Positions 15,454 to 26,133 of a stretch of DNA of 64,000 bases are shown here, piece after piece (the first letter of the stretch is position 1; each line of letters begins with the position of its first letter). A program made the translations under genes and the position numbers. Below the pieces are notes generated by a model, which saw only the letters and a program-made list of their open reading frames with translations, was not told the origin of the DNA and did not search any database. The stretch is from Vibrio aquaticus. GTDB taxonomy: Bacteria > Pseudomonadota > Gammaproteobacteria > Enterobacterales > Vibrionaceae. Location: assembly GCF_003970385.1 (NCBI RefSeq), contig NZ_RXZH01000001.1, positions 124,001-188,000 on the forward strand, given 5' to 3'.

Positions 15454-18336
15454 GTGTTACTTGCCAAAGCCAGTATTGGCCGAAAGTTGTTGTTTGCCTT
15501 TTTAGCCATGGCATTGCTGGTTATGCTGTCTGCTTTCATAGGCGTATCAGGTTTCAGTTCTGTCGCGAAAACTGAGCGCAATGTCGTAAACTCGGCTATT
15601 CCGTCGATGATAGAGGCAAGGCAAGTTTCCGTGCTCAGCTCGCGTATTATCTCTTCGGTCCAAACCCTGTCTAACGCAAAATCTGAAGCAGAGCGTCAGC
15701 AAGCGGGTAAAGCGCTGTTTTCGCAGCTTGAATCACTGTTAACACACATTAAACAGTTGGGGTCAGACTCGTTTGATTCATCTCTACTGAGTAAGCTTGA
15801 AGCGGATTTACAAGTCGTTATCGATACTCTGGCCAAACTTGGCATCAGTGTTGAACAGCGTTTATCGCTCGATCAAGACCTGTCTATACGTACGGAAGAG
15901 TTACGTAAGCTGGCGCAAGAATTGGAGCAGCTAACGCGAACTCAAGTCGCCAATACGTCAACAATTGCGGTCGCGAACGTCACTCACGTCTATGATCTAC
16001 TCGATAAAAATGAGATTCAGAAGGCCTATCGAGCACTAGATGCACTGGTTGAAGTAGATTTGGATCTCTCGGAACGTTTACATGAACTTCATCTTCTGGC
16101 GTTCAAGCTTCTCAATCACATTGAAGAAACCCGCACCATTTCTGATCTCGAACGTATCCATACCATACGCCAAGAATTCACCAGCAATCTATCGATAATG
16201 AAACGTCGTGTTCAAGCAGTAGAAGACCCAACGCGTTCGATTCAAATGTCGGATTTGCTGAGTCAGTTAGCGAAAAGAGAAGTGGTGTTCGATGTCTTGA
16301 TCCAACGCCACGAGAACGATCTTTTAGCTCAGCAATTGATGCAAGATACGCTAACGCAGTTTTCGACGCTGAACACAACGGTGAATAAACTCGTCGATGA
16401 ATCGAACTTTGCAACAACCCGCGCGGTCGCTGAGCTTAAAACGACACTGGATTACGCCCAATTGACGCTGACCATTATCACGGTACTAGGCATGGTGATA
16501 GTAGTTCTGATTGTTTGGAAGGTGGTGTATGTGTCCGTACTTAAACGACTTGCGGAATACTCGTCTGCTTTATCGTCGATTGCTAAAGGTCAACTGCAGG
16601 TGGATGTGACGGTCAAAGGGAATGATGAACTTGCACGTATGGGGCAAGCTATTATTACTGCCCGTAATACGGCACACGCCTTAAAAGTTGTTGCTGAAAG
16701 TGAAGCGAAAGCAAAGCGCGAGCTTGAAGAACATAAAGGCCACCTAGAAGACCTTGTGGCTGAGCGTACCCATCAGCTCCAAGACGCTAATGTGCGACTT
16801 AACGAAGAGGTTGAGAACCATGCCCGAGCCCGTTCATTAGCCGAACAAGCGAGTCGTGCTAAGTCAGCCTTCTTGGCAACGATGAGTCACGAAATTCGCA
16901 CTCCGATGAATGGGGTGTTAGGGACGGCTAGATTACTTAAAGATACCCAACTTGATAACAAGCAGGGCTACTACGTTGATGTGATTAACCGAAGTGGCAG
17001 CACCTTGTTGGCTATTTTAAACGATGTCTTAGACTACTCAAAAATTGAGGCGGGTCATTTAGAGATTCGTCCGGTTGATTTCAATCTTTACTCAATGGTC
17101 GATGACACCAAGCACCTTGCGGCCGGGCGAGCGACAGAGAAATCGCTAGATCTAGACGTTATCATTGAGAGTGACGTCGAAAAATTCTGGCTTGGCGATG
17201 TTACGCGAATCAGCCAGGTCTTAAATAACCTAGTGGGCAATGCGATTAAGTTTACCGATGAGGGGCATGTTGATATTTATGTCTCGCTGGATCTCGATCA
17301 TGAAGGTCATGTGCTGTTTGAAGTGTCAGATACGGGTGTGGGGATCTCAGAGCAAGAACAAATCACACTGTTTGATGCATTTACCCAAGCGTCAGGCGGG
17401 CTAAGCTCTAAAGGTGGCACGGGCCTTGGGCTGGCAATCAGTAAACGTATTGTCGAAGCCATGGGTGGCGAGTTATCAGTAGACTCTGCATTCGGTGAAG
17501 GCAGCCGATTCTGGTTCTCGATTCCGCTCTTGGTTGGTCAAGAGTTTGAAAATGTTGAGACCAGCGAAGAGTGCCCGATTAATGCCAAAGTCCTGCTTAT
17601 CGAAGACAATCCAGTGAACTGCATGGTTGCGGAAGGGTTCCTAGAAAGCATGGGACACCAAGTGTTCACCGCGATAGATGGGCAGAGTGCAAAGGCAGTT
17701 TTTGCTGAGCAGTGCTTTGATATAGTCTTAATGGACATAAACTTACCAGATTGCAACGGTGTTGATCTTTTAGCTGAATTTAAGCGTGCAGAAATCGAAG
17801 CAGAGTTAAACCCAACACCAATGGTGGCGGTTTCCGCACACGTTTATAACGAAGAAGTCCAAAGCTACCTTTCTGCCGGTTTTGATGGTTATCTGCCTAA
17901 GCCTTTAGATAAAGATGCGCTGTGTCAGTTGATACAAAACAGCCTGGATGGGAAGACATTACTGCTAGAGCAGGTGCCGTGTAATGAGGAGAAAGTCGAG
18001 ATGGAACAACGCAATATTATAGACGCGCGTGTGGTCGAAGCCGATATGTCCGTACTCGGAAAAGAGAAAATGCGCGATATCATGGAGATGTTCAAAGTTG
18101 GGGCCGATGAGATTCTTAGCTTGTTAGAGGGCGCAGAAACAGACAGTGAAGCTAAATCATTGGCGCATAAGCTTAAAGGTTCATCAGGAAGCTTAGGTTT
18201 GAATGCACTCTTTGACTGCTGCCAAACTATCGAAAAAGATATTAACTCCTTAAGTTGTTATTTTTCTCAAAAAGAGACATTGTTAACCCTTGTCGAAGAG
18301 TCTAAAGCTGCCTTAGAGGCCATTCTTCTCGATTAA
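15454..18336 (+). CDS. torS: Hybrid sensor histidine kinase TorS
   Basis: The 960-residue inner-membrane kinase has TM helices near residues 12-32 and 335-358 around a large helical periplasmic sensor, then HAMP, a coiled coil, HisKA with His479 ([13 protein letters not shown]), an ATPase domain ([24 protein letters not shown]), a receiver with Asp761 (VLMDINLPD) and a C-terminal HPt with His905 ([11 protein letters not shown]). This is the tripartite TorS plan, a four-step phosphorelay from His to Asp to His to the regulator TorR. The start is GTG 15454. LuxQ has a similar partner arrangement but lacks the HPt, so TorS fits better. Confidence 0.9.
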   Translation: MLLAKASIGRKLLFAFLAMALLVMLSAFIGVSGFSSVAKTERNVVNSAIPSMIEARQVSVLSSRIISSVQTLSNAKSEAERQQAGKALFSQLESLLTHIKQLGSDSFDSSLLSKLEADLQVVIDTLAKLGISVEQRLSLDQDLSIRTEELRKLAQELEQLTRTQVANTSTIAVANVTHVYDLLDKNEIQKAYRALDALVEVDLDLSERLHELHLLAFKLLNHIEETRTISDLERIHTIRQEFTSNLSIMKRRVQAVEDPTRSIQMSDLLSQLAKREVVFDVLIQRHENDLLAQQLMQDTLTQFSTLNTTVNKLVDESNFATTRAVAELKTTLDYAQLTLTIITVLGMVIVVLIVWKVVYVSVLKRLAEYSSALSSIAKGQLQVDVTVKGNDELARMGQAIITARNTAHALKVVAESEAKAKRELEEHKGHLEDLVAERTHQLQDANVRLNEEVENHARARSLAEQASRAKSAFLATMSHEIRTPMNGVLGTARLLKDTQLDNKQGYYVDVINRSGSTLLAILNDVLDYSKIEAGHLEIRPVDFNLYSMVDDTKHLAAGRATEKSLDLDVIIESDVEKFWLGDVTRISQVLNNLVGNAIKFTDEGHVDIYVSLDLDHEGHVLFEVSDTGVGISEQEQITLFDAFTQASGGLSSKGGTGLGLAISKRIVEAMGGELSVDSAFGEGSRFWFSIPLLVGQEFENVETSEECPINAKVLLIEDNPVNCMVAEGFLESMGHQVFTAIDGQSAKAVFAEQCFDIVLMDINLPDCNGVDLLAEFKRAEIEAELNPTPMVAVSAHVYNEEVQSYLSAGFDGYLPKPLDKDALCQLIQNSLDGKTLLLEQVPCNEEKVEMEQRNIIDARVVEADMSVLGKEKMRDIMEMFKVGADEILSLLEGAETDSEAKSLAHKLKGSSGSLGLNALFDCCQTIEKDINSLSCYFSQKETLLTLVEESKAALEAILLD

Positions 18337-18353
18337 CCTAACTGAGAGATTGC

Positions 18354-18896
18354 ATGTACACAATAGAAACTAACCAACTGAGCATGACACAAATCACTGA
18401 GGCAGATTGGGCGCTTTTTGAGCGGCTGAACCAAGAAGAGGATGTGATACGTTACGCGTTTGATAAGCCGTCGACAGAAGAAATACGTGAACGCTTTGAA
18501 TCACGTTTGCCGACGTGGTCTTGGCCCAGCGCTCATTGGTTGTGTCTTGTTATCCGTGAGAAGAAGAGTGGTACACCAATTGGAGTCACGGGATTATGTT
18601 TGTCAGAGGGTCAAACAACCCATGCCGAGGTAGGCTATTTGCTTTTACCCGAGTTTCACGGGAAAGGGTATGGAACTGAGTCATTGATCGGCTTAATAGA
18701 CTTTATGAGCGAAAACTTCCCATTAGAACGTGTGAATGCGATTGTGACTGACGGCAATATCGCCTCATGTAAGGTGTTAGAAAAAGCGGGCTTCACACTG
18801 ACTGAGCGTGAAAAAGATGCCTATATGATTGGTGGCAAGTACTATGATGATCTTATCTACATGTACCATGTAAAAGAAACAGCGTCAGAGCTCTAA
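18354..18896 (+). CDS. GNAT-family N-acetyltransferase (RimJ/RimL-like)
   Basis: This 180-residue protein has the GNAT fold of the RimL-type branch. The acetyl-CoA pyrophosphate loop is in LPEFHGKGYGTESL (residues about 98-111), followed by ERVNAIVTDGNIASCKVLEKAGF, the usual strand-helix that closes over CoA. It transfers an acetyl group to a protein N-terminus or a small molecule; the substrate is unknown. It starts 18 bases after torS with AACTGAGAG ahead of the ATG and may be transcribed with it. Confidence 0.85.
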   Translation: MYTIETNQLSMTQITEADWALFERLNQEEDVIRYAFDKPSTEEIRERFESRLPTWSWPSAHWLCLVIREKKSGTPIGVTGLCLSEGQTTHAEVGYLLLPEFHGKGYGTESLIGLIDFMSENFPLERVNAIVTDGNIASCKVLEKAGFTLTEREKDAYMIGGKYYDDLIYMYHVKETASEL

Positions 18897-18924
18897 GCTT
18901 GTTTGACTAGTATAACGAACAATA

Positions 18925-18950
18925 AAAAAGCAGCCTTACGCTGCTTTTTT
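18925..18950. terminator. Bidirectional terminator
   Basis: AAAAAGCAGC / GCTGCTTTTT, a 10-bp stem with a 5-base loop, sits between the convergent acetyltransferase and alcohol dehydrogenase genes. Confidence 0.85.
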
Positions 18951-18968
18951 GTCTTACCTGTAAAGGAT

Positions 18969-20120
18969 CTACGCTGTAATCGCTAAATCCAGAATCTGGC
19001 GGCTTTGCTCTAGAGTAATGGCTTGGTGTTCACCCAGTGCCACCATACCGTGTTGTTCTAGTTGATTAATAACAGACTCTACAGCTTGGTCTTTTGTACC
19101 TTCGTAGCCATCAAATTGCGTTGCCACACCCAGTGAATGATAGAACGCTTCTATGGCTTGGATGGTTTGCTCTGCAAGTGTGTCTGAATCCGCTAAACCG
19201 AATACATTTTTACCCATTTGCTCTAGCTTCTCTTTCTTCACTGCAAACTGATTGCGAAGCAGTGACGGCTGAACGATCGCAAGTGAACGTGCATGATCAA
19301 CAGCCCAAAGTGCTGTGAACTCATGACCAATCATGTGAGTCGCCCAGTCATGCTGAACACCTGAACCGATTAGGCCATTTAGGGCTTGGTTTGCATTCCA
19401 CATTAGGTTGGCACGCCATGCATCGCTATCACGCTGGTCAAATTGCTCACCTAATGATTTTAGGTTTTTCAATAGTGCTTCAGCGTAACCATCTTGAACC
19501 ATTGCACCGTGAGTGACGGTCAGGTATTGCTCACATACGTGAACCCATGCATCAACTACACCGTTGATCAGTTGACGCTCTGGCAATGTTTTCATAACGT
19601 CCGGGTCCATTACCGCAAATTTCGGCTGAACATGAGGAGTCATGAACGGAAGTTTGTCATGAGTCTCGGCTTTCGTGATCACCGCACCCATGTTGGATTC
19701 TGAGCCAGTTGCAGGCAGAGTTAAAATAGCACCAACTGGAACTGCAGAAGTCACCTGATGTTTACCGACCATGATATCCCAGCCATCACCATCGTAATGC
19801 GCTGCAGCGGCAACGTATTTAGAGCCATCAATAACTGAACCACCACCAACGGCGAGAATAAAGTCTACGTCTTGTTCTTTTACTAGGGCAACGGCTTTGT
19901 CTAGCGTCTCTTTGGTTGGGTTTGGCTCAACGCCAGAAAATTCAATCCATTGGTAGCCTTCAAGCGCAGACTGAACTTGGTCATACACACCGTTGCGTTT
20001 GATAGAGCCGCCACCATAGATGACGATAACTTTACTATTTTGAGGGATTACAGATTTAATGCTTTCGATTTGACCTTGCCCAAAGTTAATTTGAGTTGGG
20101 TTTACGTACGTGAATTGCAT
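18969..20120 (-). CDS. yqhD: NADP-dependent iron-type alcohol/aldehyde dehydrogenase, YqhD-like
   Basis: The 383-residue enzyme aligns along its length with E. coli YqhD, which reduces aldehydes from lipid peroxidation and glyoxal-type compounds with NADPH. Conserved segments are YGGGSIKRNGVYDQV, LAVGGGSVIDGSKYVAAA (nucleotide loop), TLPATGSESN, NGVVDAWVHVCEQY and the metal-ligand region HDWATHMIGHEFTALWAVDHA. An AraC regulator is encoded divergently, as with yqhC-yqhD in E. coli, which supports aldehyde-responsive control. Confidence 0.9.
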   Translation of the reverse strand: MQFTYVNPTQINFGQGQIESIKSVIPQNSKVIVIYGGGSIKRNGVYDQVQSALEGYQWIEFSGVEPNPTKETLDKAVALVKEQDVDFILAVGGGSVIDGSKYVAAAAHYDGDGWDIMVGKHQVTSAVPVGAILTLPATGSESNMGAVITKAETHDKLPFMTPHVQPKFAVMDPDVMKTLPERQLINGVVDAWVHVCEQYLTVTHGAMVQDGYAEALLKNLKSLGEQFDQRDSDAWRANLMWNANQALNGLIGSGVQHDWATHMIGHEFTALWAVDHARSLAIVQPSLLRNQFAVKKEKLEQMGKNVFGLADSDTLAEQTIQAIEAFYHSLGVATQFDGYEGTKDQAVESVINQLEQHGMVALGEHQAITLEQSRQILDLAITA

Positions 20121-20250
20121 GGCTTGCCTCTTGTGTTCGTGTGGAACGTTCTTAGTATGTTATGCATATTAGTATTGACATTGAGCTAATTAAAGGTCAA
20201 TTTCTCTAATTGTTATGCCTATTTCTACAAATTTTGGTGAGGGCTCTAAG

Positions 20251-21129
20251 ATGACACTAGCAAAGCTAATGCAGCAATACGTTGATCAAAAGGCGTTACA
20301 CAGCCTTGAAGGTATCATTGAGACAGAGATTCCTGGTGTGTACTTTTATCGAAGCAGTACGGGGAATCAGCGTCAGCCGTTTGTTTATCAGTCTGGTGTG
20401 ATCGTGTTAGGCCAAGGGCGCAAGAACATCTACTTGGGTAATCAGCCTGTTCAGTACGGTCCAGATGACTATCTTGTTGTTGGTGTGCCAATGCCATTGG
20501 AGTGTGAAGCGTTTGCGGAAAACGATGAGCCGTTGCTTGGTTTAAGCATTGATATTGATCCTCAGGTACTGCACCGAATCGTTAACAAACTTGAATCGAT
20601 GCAATGCTATCAACCCTGTACGGTGAATAATGACTGCGCTGGGCTTAAAGCTGTCGCAATGGATGACGGTATGCTGGATGTGTGCAAACGTTTGATGGCA
20701 GCGCTATGTCACCCATTAGAAGCGGCGATTCTTTCTGATAGCATAATGGAAGAGTTGACATACCGAGCACTCATGAGTTCAGAGGGGCATGTGCTGTTTG
20801 ATTTAGCAAGGCACGAAGGTCATTATGCGCGTATTGCTAAGGCCCTTGAGCATCTACACCAACATTACCGCGACAGCGTCACGGTGCAAGAGTTGGCCGA
20901 CAAAGCGAATATGAGTATATCCGCGTTCCACCAAGCGTTCAGAAGTGTCACGTTAGAAACCCCGATTCAATACATCAAAAAAGTCCGTTTGAATAAAGCC
21001 CGTGAGCTTATTCAATTAGAGGGGCTGAAAGTAGGCGATGCGGCAAGGCGAGTCGGGTACAACAGCACCTCACAATTTTCTCGCGAATTTAAACGCCACT
21101 TCAATCGAACTCCTGCAGAAGCGACATAG
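20251..21129 (+). CDS. AraC-family activator, YqhC-like
   Basis: This 292-residue regulator has an N-terminal AraC_N cupin-type domain (residues about 10-160) and a C-terminal double helix-turn-helix (residues about 195-290: VTVQELADKANMSISAFHQAF and GDAARRVGYNSTSQFSREFKRHF). It is divergent from the yqhD-like gene and probably activates it in response to reactive aldehydes, as YqhC does. I chose ATG 20251, which has GAGGG nine bases upstream; the ATG at 20215 has no site. Cysteines in the N-terminal half (ECEAF, MQCYQPC, NDCAG, DVCKR) might take part in electrophile sensing, which is inference. Confidence 0.85.
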   Translation: MTLAKLMQQYVDQKALHSLEGIIETEIPGVYFYRSSTGNQRQPFVYQSGVIVLGQGRKNIYLGNQPVQYGPDDYLVVGVPMPLECEAFAENDEPLLGLSIDIDPQVLHRIVNKLESMQCYQPCTVNNDCAGLKAVAMDDGMLDVCKRLMAALCHPLEAAILSDSIMEELTYRALMSSEGHVLFDLARHEGHYARIAKALEHLHQHYRDSVTVQELADKANMSISAFHQAFRSVTLETPIQYIKKVRLNKARELIQLEGLKVGDAARRVGYNSTSQFSREFKRHFNRTPAEAT

Positions 21130-21225
21130 AAACAAAGTGATAAAAGGGGAAAAGTGATATTACAATTTTACAGTGTTTCTTAGAATCATCTTGAGTAATA
21201 CTAAGAGCATAAAGAGAATCATTCT

Positions 21226-21303
21226 CGACAATCCCTATAGGAGATCTAGTCAATCTTCTTCTATAAGCCCCTGATCATTCGATGATCAGGGGCTTATTTT
21301 TTT
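21226..21303 (+). ncRNA. Candidate small RNA ending in a strong terminator
   Basis: A 15-bp perfect stem (TAAGCCCCTGATCAT, 3-base loop) followed by eight T is preceded by only ~40 transcribed bases. It lies 135 bases past the AraC gene, too far for a routine terminator. TTGAGT at 21191 and GAGAAT at 21214 with a 17-base spacer could be a weak promoter. The -10 overlaps a GAGAAT-C-ATTCTC palindrome that resembles a Fur box. An extended 3' end of the AraC transcript is the main alternative. Confidence 0.4.
21264..21303 (+). terminator. Strong orphan terminator
   Basis: A perfect 15-bp inverted repeat with loop TCG is followed by TTTTTTTT. It is the strongest hairpin in the window and has no gene close upstream. 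Confidence 0.88.
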
Positions 21304-21522
21304 GATTTATAAAATTAATCAGATATTAGTTATTGATGCAAAATAAGTTTGTGTTTGTTGCACGGTCGACAGCAAGAATTGCGAGATGTTTTGAAATGTA
21401 ACGAATTTTGACGTGTTATTTAGAGGGGCTAATCTAAGGTTATTTTACATCGGAATCTAAGTAGGTGGTAAATACAAACCACTTGTTCATACGTGTAAAC
21501 AATAACTTAAGGATAGAGCGAT

Positions 21523-24500
21523 ATGCACTTATCAAAAGGGAATGCGGTAAAGAGAGTGTTTACTCTCAGTACGATTAGCGCATCATGTTTGATGGCATTC
21601 AACAGTTATGCGGCTGTTGATTGTAGCACTCTAAATGGTTGGGACTCGACCGCGGTATACAACACTGGCGATCAAGTCGAACATTTAGGTCAAAGTTACC
21701 AAGCCAATTACTGGACTCAAGGAAATGACCCAGAACAAACTTCAGGACCTTGGGGCCATTGGAAAGAGTTAGGCAGTTGCGATGTTACCGGCGGGAATGA
21801 ACTGCCTACAGCTGAACTGACATCACCAAGTGCCACAGACGCGATCACTGAAGGTGATGTTGTGGTGCTCTCTGCCAATGCAGCAGACATTGATGGCACG
21901 GTGACTAAGGTTGAATTCTTAGTGGATGGCGCTGTTGTCGCACAAGCGACTTCTGCACCGTACAGTGCTGCTTGGACTGCTTCTGTCGGCAACTACTCAA
22001 TCAGTGTTGTTTCGTATGATGATGCGGGTGCACAAAGTACACCAAGTGCGATCAGTGTCGTAGTTGCTTCGGCTAACCCTGACAATATTCCGCCAAGTGT
22101 TGATGTTGCACTATCAGCAACGACCGTTGATGTGGGTGGCGTAGTAACGTTAACGGCAAACGCCGCTGATACTGATGGTACCGTTGATAAAGTCGATTTC
22201 TATGTTGCTGGTAGCCTAGTGGGTACGGTAGCAAGTGCGCCATACACGCTTGACTACACAACAACTCAAGCTGGCACTTTGGCTGTTTATGCCAAAGCGA
22301 CAGATAACCTCGGTGCGGTAACTAACTCTTCTTCTAGCTCTCTTACCGTTAATGGTGCGCCTACCGTTGCAACTTGTCGCCCAGATGGCCTTTACCAAAC
22401 AGAAGGCGTTAATGTTCCTTACTGTACGGCTTATGATGAAGAAGGTCGTGAGCTAATGGGCGCTGATCACCCTCGCCGTGTGATTGGTTACTTCACAAGT
22501 TGGCGTGCAGGTGATGATCCTCAAGCTGCTTACCTCGTTAAAGATATCCCTTGGGAGCAACTGACTCACATTAACTATGCGTTTGTCGGCATCGGCCCAG
22601 ACGGTAAAGTTAACCTCGGTGATGTGAACGATCCAAGCAATGCAGCAACAGGCAAAGAGTGGGCTGGCGTTGATATCGATCCTGCACTTGGATTCAAAGG
22701 TCACTTCGGTGCGTTAGCAACCTACAAAGAGCGTTACGGCGTTAAGACGTTAATCTCGATCGGTGGCTGGGCAGAGACTGGCGGTCACTTTGGTGCAGAC
22801 GGTAACCGAGTCGCAGATGGTGGTTTCTACACGATGACGACTAACGCAGACGGCTCAATCAACCACGCAGGTATCGAGAAGTTCGCAACATCTGCTGTTG
22901 AAATGATGCGTACCTACAAATTTGACGGTCTGGATATCGATTACGAATACCCAACGTCAATGGCGGGTGCGGGTAACCCATACGATAAAGCATTTATGGA
23001 GCCACGTCGTGCTTACCTATGGGCCTCTTACCAAGTTCTAATGAAAGTCTTACGTGAGAAGCTTGATGCAGCGTCAGCGCAAGATGGTAATCACTACATG
23101 CTAACCATCGCGGCGCCATCTTCAGGCTACTTACTGCGTGGTATGGAAACATTTGATGTGACTAAGTACCTCGATTACGTCAACATCATGTCTTACGACT
23201 TGCACGGTGCATGGAACGACCACGTTGGTCACAATGCGGCCTTGTTTGATACTGGCGAAGATTCAGAGCTAGCACAGTGGAACGTTTATGGCACAGCGGC
23301 TTATGGTGGCATTGGTTACCTAAATACTGACTGGGCTTACCACTACTTCCGTGGCTCAATGCCAGCTGGTCGTATTAACATTGGTGTTCCTTACTATACA
23401 CGTGGTTGGCAAGGTGTAACGGGCGGTACAAATGGTCTTTGGGGCCGTGCAGCACTGCCTAACCAATCACAGTGTCCAGAAGGTACGGGTGAAGGTGAGA
23501 AGAACAACTGTGGTAATGGCGCAGTAGGTATCGACAACATGTGGCACGATACCGACCCTAAAGGTAACGAAATGGGTGCGGGTTCAGGTCCTATGTGGCA
23601 TGCGAAGAACCTAGAAAATGGTATTTGGGGTACTTACTCAGACGCATACAAACTTGATCCTGTGAACGATCCAACAGATCGTTTTGTCGGAACGTATGAA
23701 CGCAACTACGACAGCGTAGCTGTTGCGCCGTGGTTATGGAACGCTGAGAAAGGCGTATTCCTATCTACTGAAGATGAAGCGTCCGTGAACGTGAAAGCGG
23801 ACTACGTTATCGATAAAGAAATCGGCGGTATCATGTTCTGGGAGTTAGCGGGTGACTACAACTGTTACGTGCTTGATGCAAATGGTCAGCGCACAACGGT
23901 CGATGCAACTGAACAAGCGTGTAAAACAGGTAATGGTGAGTACCACATGGGTAACACCATGACCAAAGCGATGTACGAGAAGTTCAAGTCTGCGACTCCT
24001 TACGGTAATAAGATCGCAACGGGTGCTATCCCTACAGAAGCTGTAGACATTACCGTTTCTATCGGTGGCTTTAAAGTGGGTGACCAAAACTACCCAATTA
24101 ACCCGAAAGTAACGTTCACTAATAACACGGGCCAAGCGATCCCAGGTGGCACGGAATTCCAGTTTGATATTCCTGTCTCTGCGCCAGATAACGCGAAAGA
24201 TCAGTCTGGTGGTGGCCTAGCAGTCATTGCTTCTGGTCATACACGTGCAAACAATATCGGTGGTCTTGATGGCACCATGCACCGTGTAGCGTTTAGCTTA
24301 CCGGCTTGGAAAGAGCTACCAGCTGGTGGTACTTACGAGTTAGATATGGTGTATTACCTACCAATTTCCGGTCCGGCTAACTACACAGTGAACATTAATG
24401 GCGTAGATTACGCGTTTAAGTTTGAGCAACCGGATCTGCCACTTGCAGACCTAAATGCAGGTAACGGTGACGGCAATACGGGTGGTGGAGACACTGGCGG

Positions 24501-24699
24501 CGGTGATACTGGTGGTGGAGACACCGGCGGTAACACGGGTAGTGGCACTGTAACTGCGTGGGAGCCGGGTGTGACAAAAGCACAAAATGGCGAAACCTAC
24601 CAATTCAACAGCAAGTGTTTTGTCGCGAAGAACAATCCGGGATCATGGGAAAGCCCAACCCAAAGCAACTGGTTCTGGGATGAAGTAACTTGTCCATAA
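21523..24699 (+). CDS. Secreted GH18 chitodextrinase/chitinase with two CBM5/12 modules
   Basis: The 1058-residue protein has, in order: a signal peptide (to about residue 30, SYA-A), a CBM5/12 chitin-binding module (33-87, with [14 protein letters not shown] aromatics), two Ig-like domains (about 96-185 and 190-285), a GH18 barrel (about 318-800) with the catalytic motif [11 protein letters not shown] and acid Glu475, a ChiC-type domain (about 845-975), a Gly/Asp/Thr linker made of repeated GGGDT, and a terminal CBM5/12 (about 1010-1058). The size and arrangement match the Vibrio chitodextrinase (EndoI) group, which cleaves soluble chitin oligosaccharides in the periplasm. A secreted endochitinase is the alternative. 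The ATG follows AAGGATAGAG. Confidence 0.92.
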   Translation: MHLSKGNAVKRVFTLSTISASCLMAFNSYAAVDCSTLNGWDSTAVYNTGDQVEHLGQSYQANYWTQGNDPEQTSGPWGHWKELGSCDVTGGNELPTAELTSPSATDAITEGDVVVLSANAADIDGTVTKVEFLVDGAVVAQATSAPYSAAWTASVGNYSISVVSYDDAGAQSTPSAISVVVASANPDNIPPSVDVALSATTVDVGGVVTLTANAADTDGTVDKVDFYVAGSLVGTVASAPYTLDYTTTQAGTLAVYAKATDNLGAVTNSSSSSLTVNGAPTVATCRPDGLYQTEGVNVPYCTAYDEEGRELMGADHPRRVIGYFTSWRAGDDPQAAYLVKDIPWEQLTHINYAFVGIGPDGKVNLGDVNDPSNAATGKEWAGVDIDPALGFKGHFGALATYKERYGVKTLISIGGWAETGGHFGADGNRVADGGFYTMTTNADGSINHAGIEKFATSAVEMMRTYKFDGLDIDYEYPTSMAGAGNPYDKAFMEPRRAYLWASYQVLMKVLREKLDAASAQDGNHYMLTIAAPSSGYLLRGMETFDVTKYLDYVNIMSYDLHGAWNDHVGHNAALFDTGEDSELAQWNVYGTAAYGGIGYLNTDWAYHYFRGSMPAGRINIGVPYYTRGWQGVTGGTNGLWGRAALPNQSQCPEGTGEGEKNNCGNGAVGIDNMWHDTDPKGNEMGAGSGPMWHAKNLENGIWGTYSDAYKLDPVNDPTDRFVGTYERNYDSVAVAPWLWNAEKGVFLSTEDEASVNVKADYVIDKEIGGIMFWELAGDYNCYVLDANGQRTTVDATEQACKTGNGEYHMGNTMTKAMYEKFKSATPYGNKIATGAIPTEAVDITVSIGGFKVGDQNYPINPKVTFTNNTGQAIPGGTEFQFDIPVSAPDNAKDQSGGGLAVIASGHTRANNIGGLDGTMHRVAFSLPAWKELPAGGTYELDMVYYLPISGPANYTVNINGVDYAFKFEQPDLPLADLNAGNGDGNTGGGDTGGGDTGGGDTGGNTGSGTVTAWEPGVTKAQNGETYQFNSKCFVAKNNPGSWESPTQSNWFWDEVTCP

Positions 24700-24716
24700 T
24701 CATGAGCTAAAATAGC

Positions 24717-24746
24717 AAAGGCCTTGGGATTCCAAGGCCTTTTTTC
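24717..24746. terminator. Bidirectional terminator
   Basis: AAAGGCCTTGG / CCAAGGCCTTT, an 11-bp stem with a 4-base loop and T run, separates the chitodextrinase and glgC genes. Confidence 0.88.
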
Positions 24747-24766
24747 TAGAGGGAGGTTGATAACGA

Positions 24767-25981
24767 CTAAAACTTGTAGCTTTCTGGCACGACAACGATG
24801 CCGCCTTCCGATATATGAAAACGCTCCGCGTCGAGTGCTGGGTTTAAGCCGATTTCTGTATAAGGAGGAAGCTCAACGTGCTTATCAATGATGCAGTTGA
24901 CGAGCTTGCACCCTTTACCAACGGTAACACTATCAAAAAGAATACTGTCTACAATGGTGGCACTGTCTTCAATTCGAACATCCGATGAAATGATCGAGTG
25001 CTGAACAGAGCCTCCAGAATTCACCACTCCGTTGGCGATAATCGAGTTAATGAAAATCCCCTCGTTTCCGGTAGCGGAAGAAACCGTTCGTGCTGGTGGC
25101 AGTTGTCGCTCGTATGTTCTTACTCCCCAATTTTCTTGATAGAGGTTCATAGGCGGGACAGGTTCGAGCAAATCCATATTCGCTCGATAAAAAGAGTCTA
25201 TTGTTCCTACGTCGCGCCAGTAGCAATCTTTAGCAACTCGCCCGCGATCAGAGCAAAAATTGTAGGCATAGACGCGTCTTTCATCGATAAGCTTAGGGAT
25301 AATATCTTTACCGAAATCATGCGAGGATCTTGGATCATCGGCATCTTGAAGAAGGGCGGTTTTTAAAGTTTCGGCTTCAAAAATATAGATCCCCATCGAG
25401 GCTAAACTGCGACTTTCATCTTCTGGCATGCTCGGTGGGTTAGACGGCTTTTCAATAAAAGAATCAACCAATCCATTGGCTTCTGTCGACAGTACGCCAA
25501 AGGCAGACGCTTCCTCTCTAGGGACATCCATAGCGGCAATCGTCAGTTTGGCGTTATTCTCTATATGGTCTTTGAGCATTTCTGCGTAATCCATTCGATA
25601 AATGTGGTCGCCAGACAATACTATGATGTGCTTTGCATCGCTGCGTTCTAAAAGCCATAAGTTGTGATAGATGGCATCAGCAGTCCCTTCATACCACTTA
25701 CCACCGCCACGCATTTGAGGAGGAACAACCGTGACAAACTCACCCAATTCAGGGTTGAAGATAGACCACCCATCTCTGAGATGCTTTTGCAGAGAGTGAG
25801 ATTTATATTGAGTGAGGACGAGGATTTGTCTAAGGCCGGAGTGCAAACAGTTAGTCAGAGTAAAGTCGATGATTCGGTACTTTCCGCCAAAGGGGACTGC
25901 AGGTTTTGCTCTATCATCGGTTAGGGGGCTAAGCCTAGAGCCCATTCCACCAGCCAAAATAATCGTCAATGTATCTTTCAT
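24767..25981 (-). CDS. glgC: Glucose-1-phosphate adenylyltransferase
   Basis: This 404-residue ADP-glucose pyrophosphorylase commits glucose 1-phosphate to glycogen. It has the nucleotide-binding N-terminus LAGGMGSRLSPLTDDRAKPAVPFGGKYR, the GTADAIYHN loop, LSGDHIYRMDY, and a C-terminal left-handed beta-helix (about 290-404) that carries allosteric contacts. ATG 25981 has AAAGG upstream; an ATG six codons earlier is less likely. No other glycogen gene is adjacent. Vibrios often carry two glgC genes, and this could be the one on the small chromosome. Confidence 0.94.
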   Translation of the reverse strand: MKDTLTIILAGGMGSRLSPLTDDRAKPAVPFGGKYRIIDFTLTNCLHSGLRQILVLTQYKSHSLQKHLRDGWSIFNPELGEFVTVVPPQMRGGGKWYEGTADAIYHNLWLLERSDAKHIIVLSGDHIYRMDYAEMLKDHIENNAKLTIAAMDVPREEASAFGVLSTEANGLVDSFIEKPSNPPSMPEDESRSLASMGIYIFEAETLKTALLQDADDPRSSHDFGKDIIPKLIDERRVYAYNFCSDRGRVAKDCYWRDVGTIDSFYRANMDLLEPVPPMNLYQENWGVRTYERQLPPARTVSSATGNEGIFINSIIANGVVNSGGSVQHSIISSDVRIEDSATIVDSILFDSVTVGKGCKLVNCIIDKHVELPPYTEIGLNPALDAERFHISEGGIVVVPESYKF

Positions 25982-26133
25982 GAACCTTTCCCTAGTCATT
26001 ATTATGTTTTAATCACTTAGGATAGTACAAGAATTAAGCCAATGAATAAGTTATTGAAAACAGGCCGTTACTAACTTGATGGGGAACTAGTTTGATATAA
26101 ATTGGTGCAGTGCACAATGCAGCTGCACCAAAG

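Larger units (their letters stand above)
21130..21522. other. 393-base gap: candidate small-RNA locus and chitodextrinase promoter region
   Basis: The gap holds a 13-bp perfect palindrome (GAGAATCATTCTC, 21214-21226), an orphan strong terminator (21264-21303) and about 220 bases of AT-rich leader before the chitodextrinase gene. No protein frame is credible. The leader may carry the chitin-responsive promoter, but I see no certain -10/-35 pair or operator in it. Confidence 0.5.

Noticed and set aside
21150..21171. 22-base similarity (19 matches) to 54558-54579
   Set aside because: Low-complexity AT-rich sequence. Several matches this good are expected by chance between all positions of a 64-kb window.
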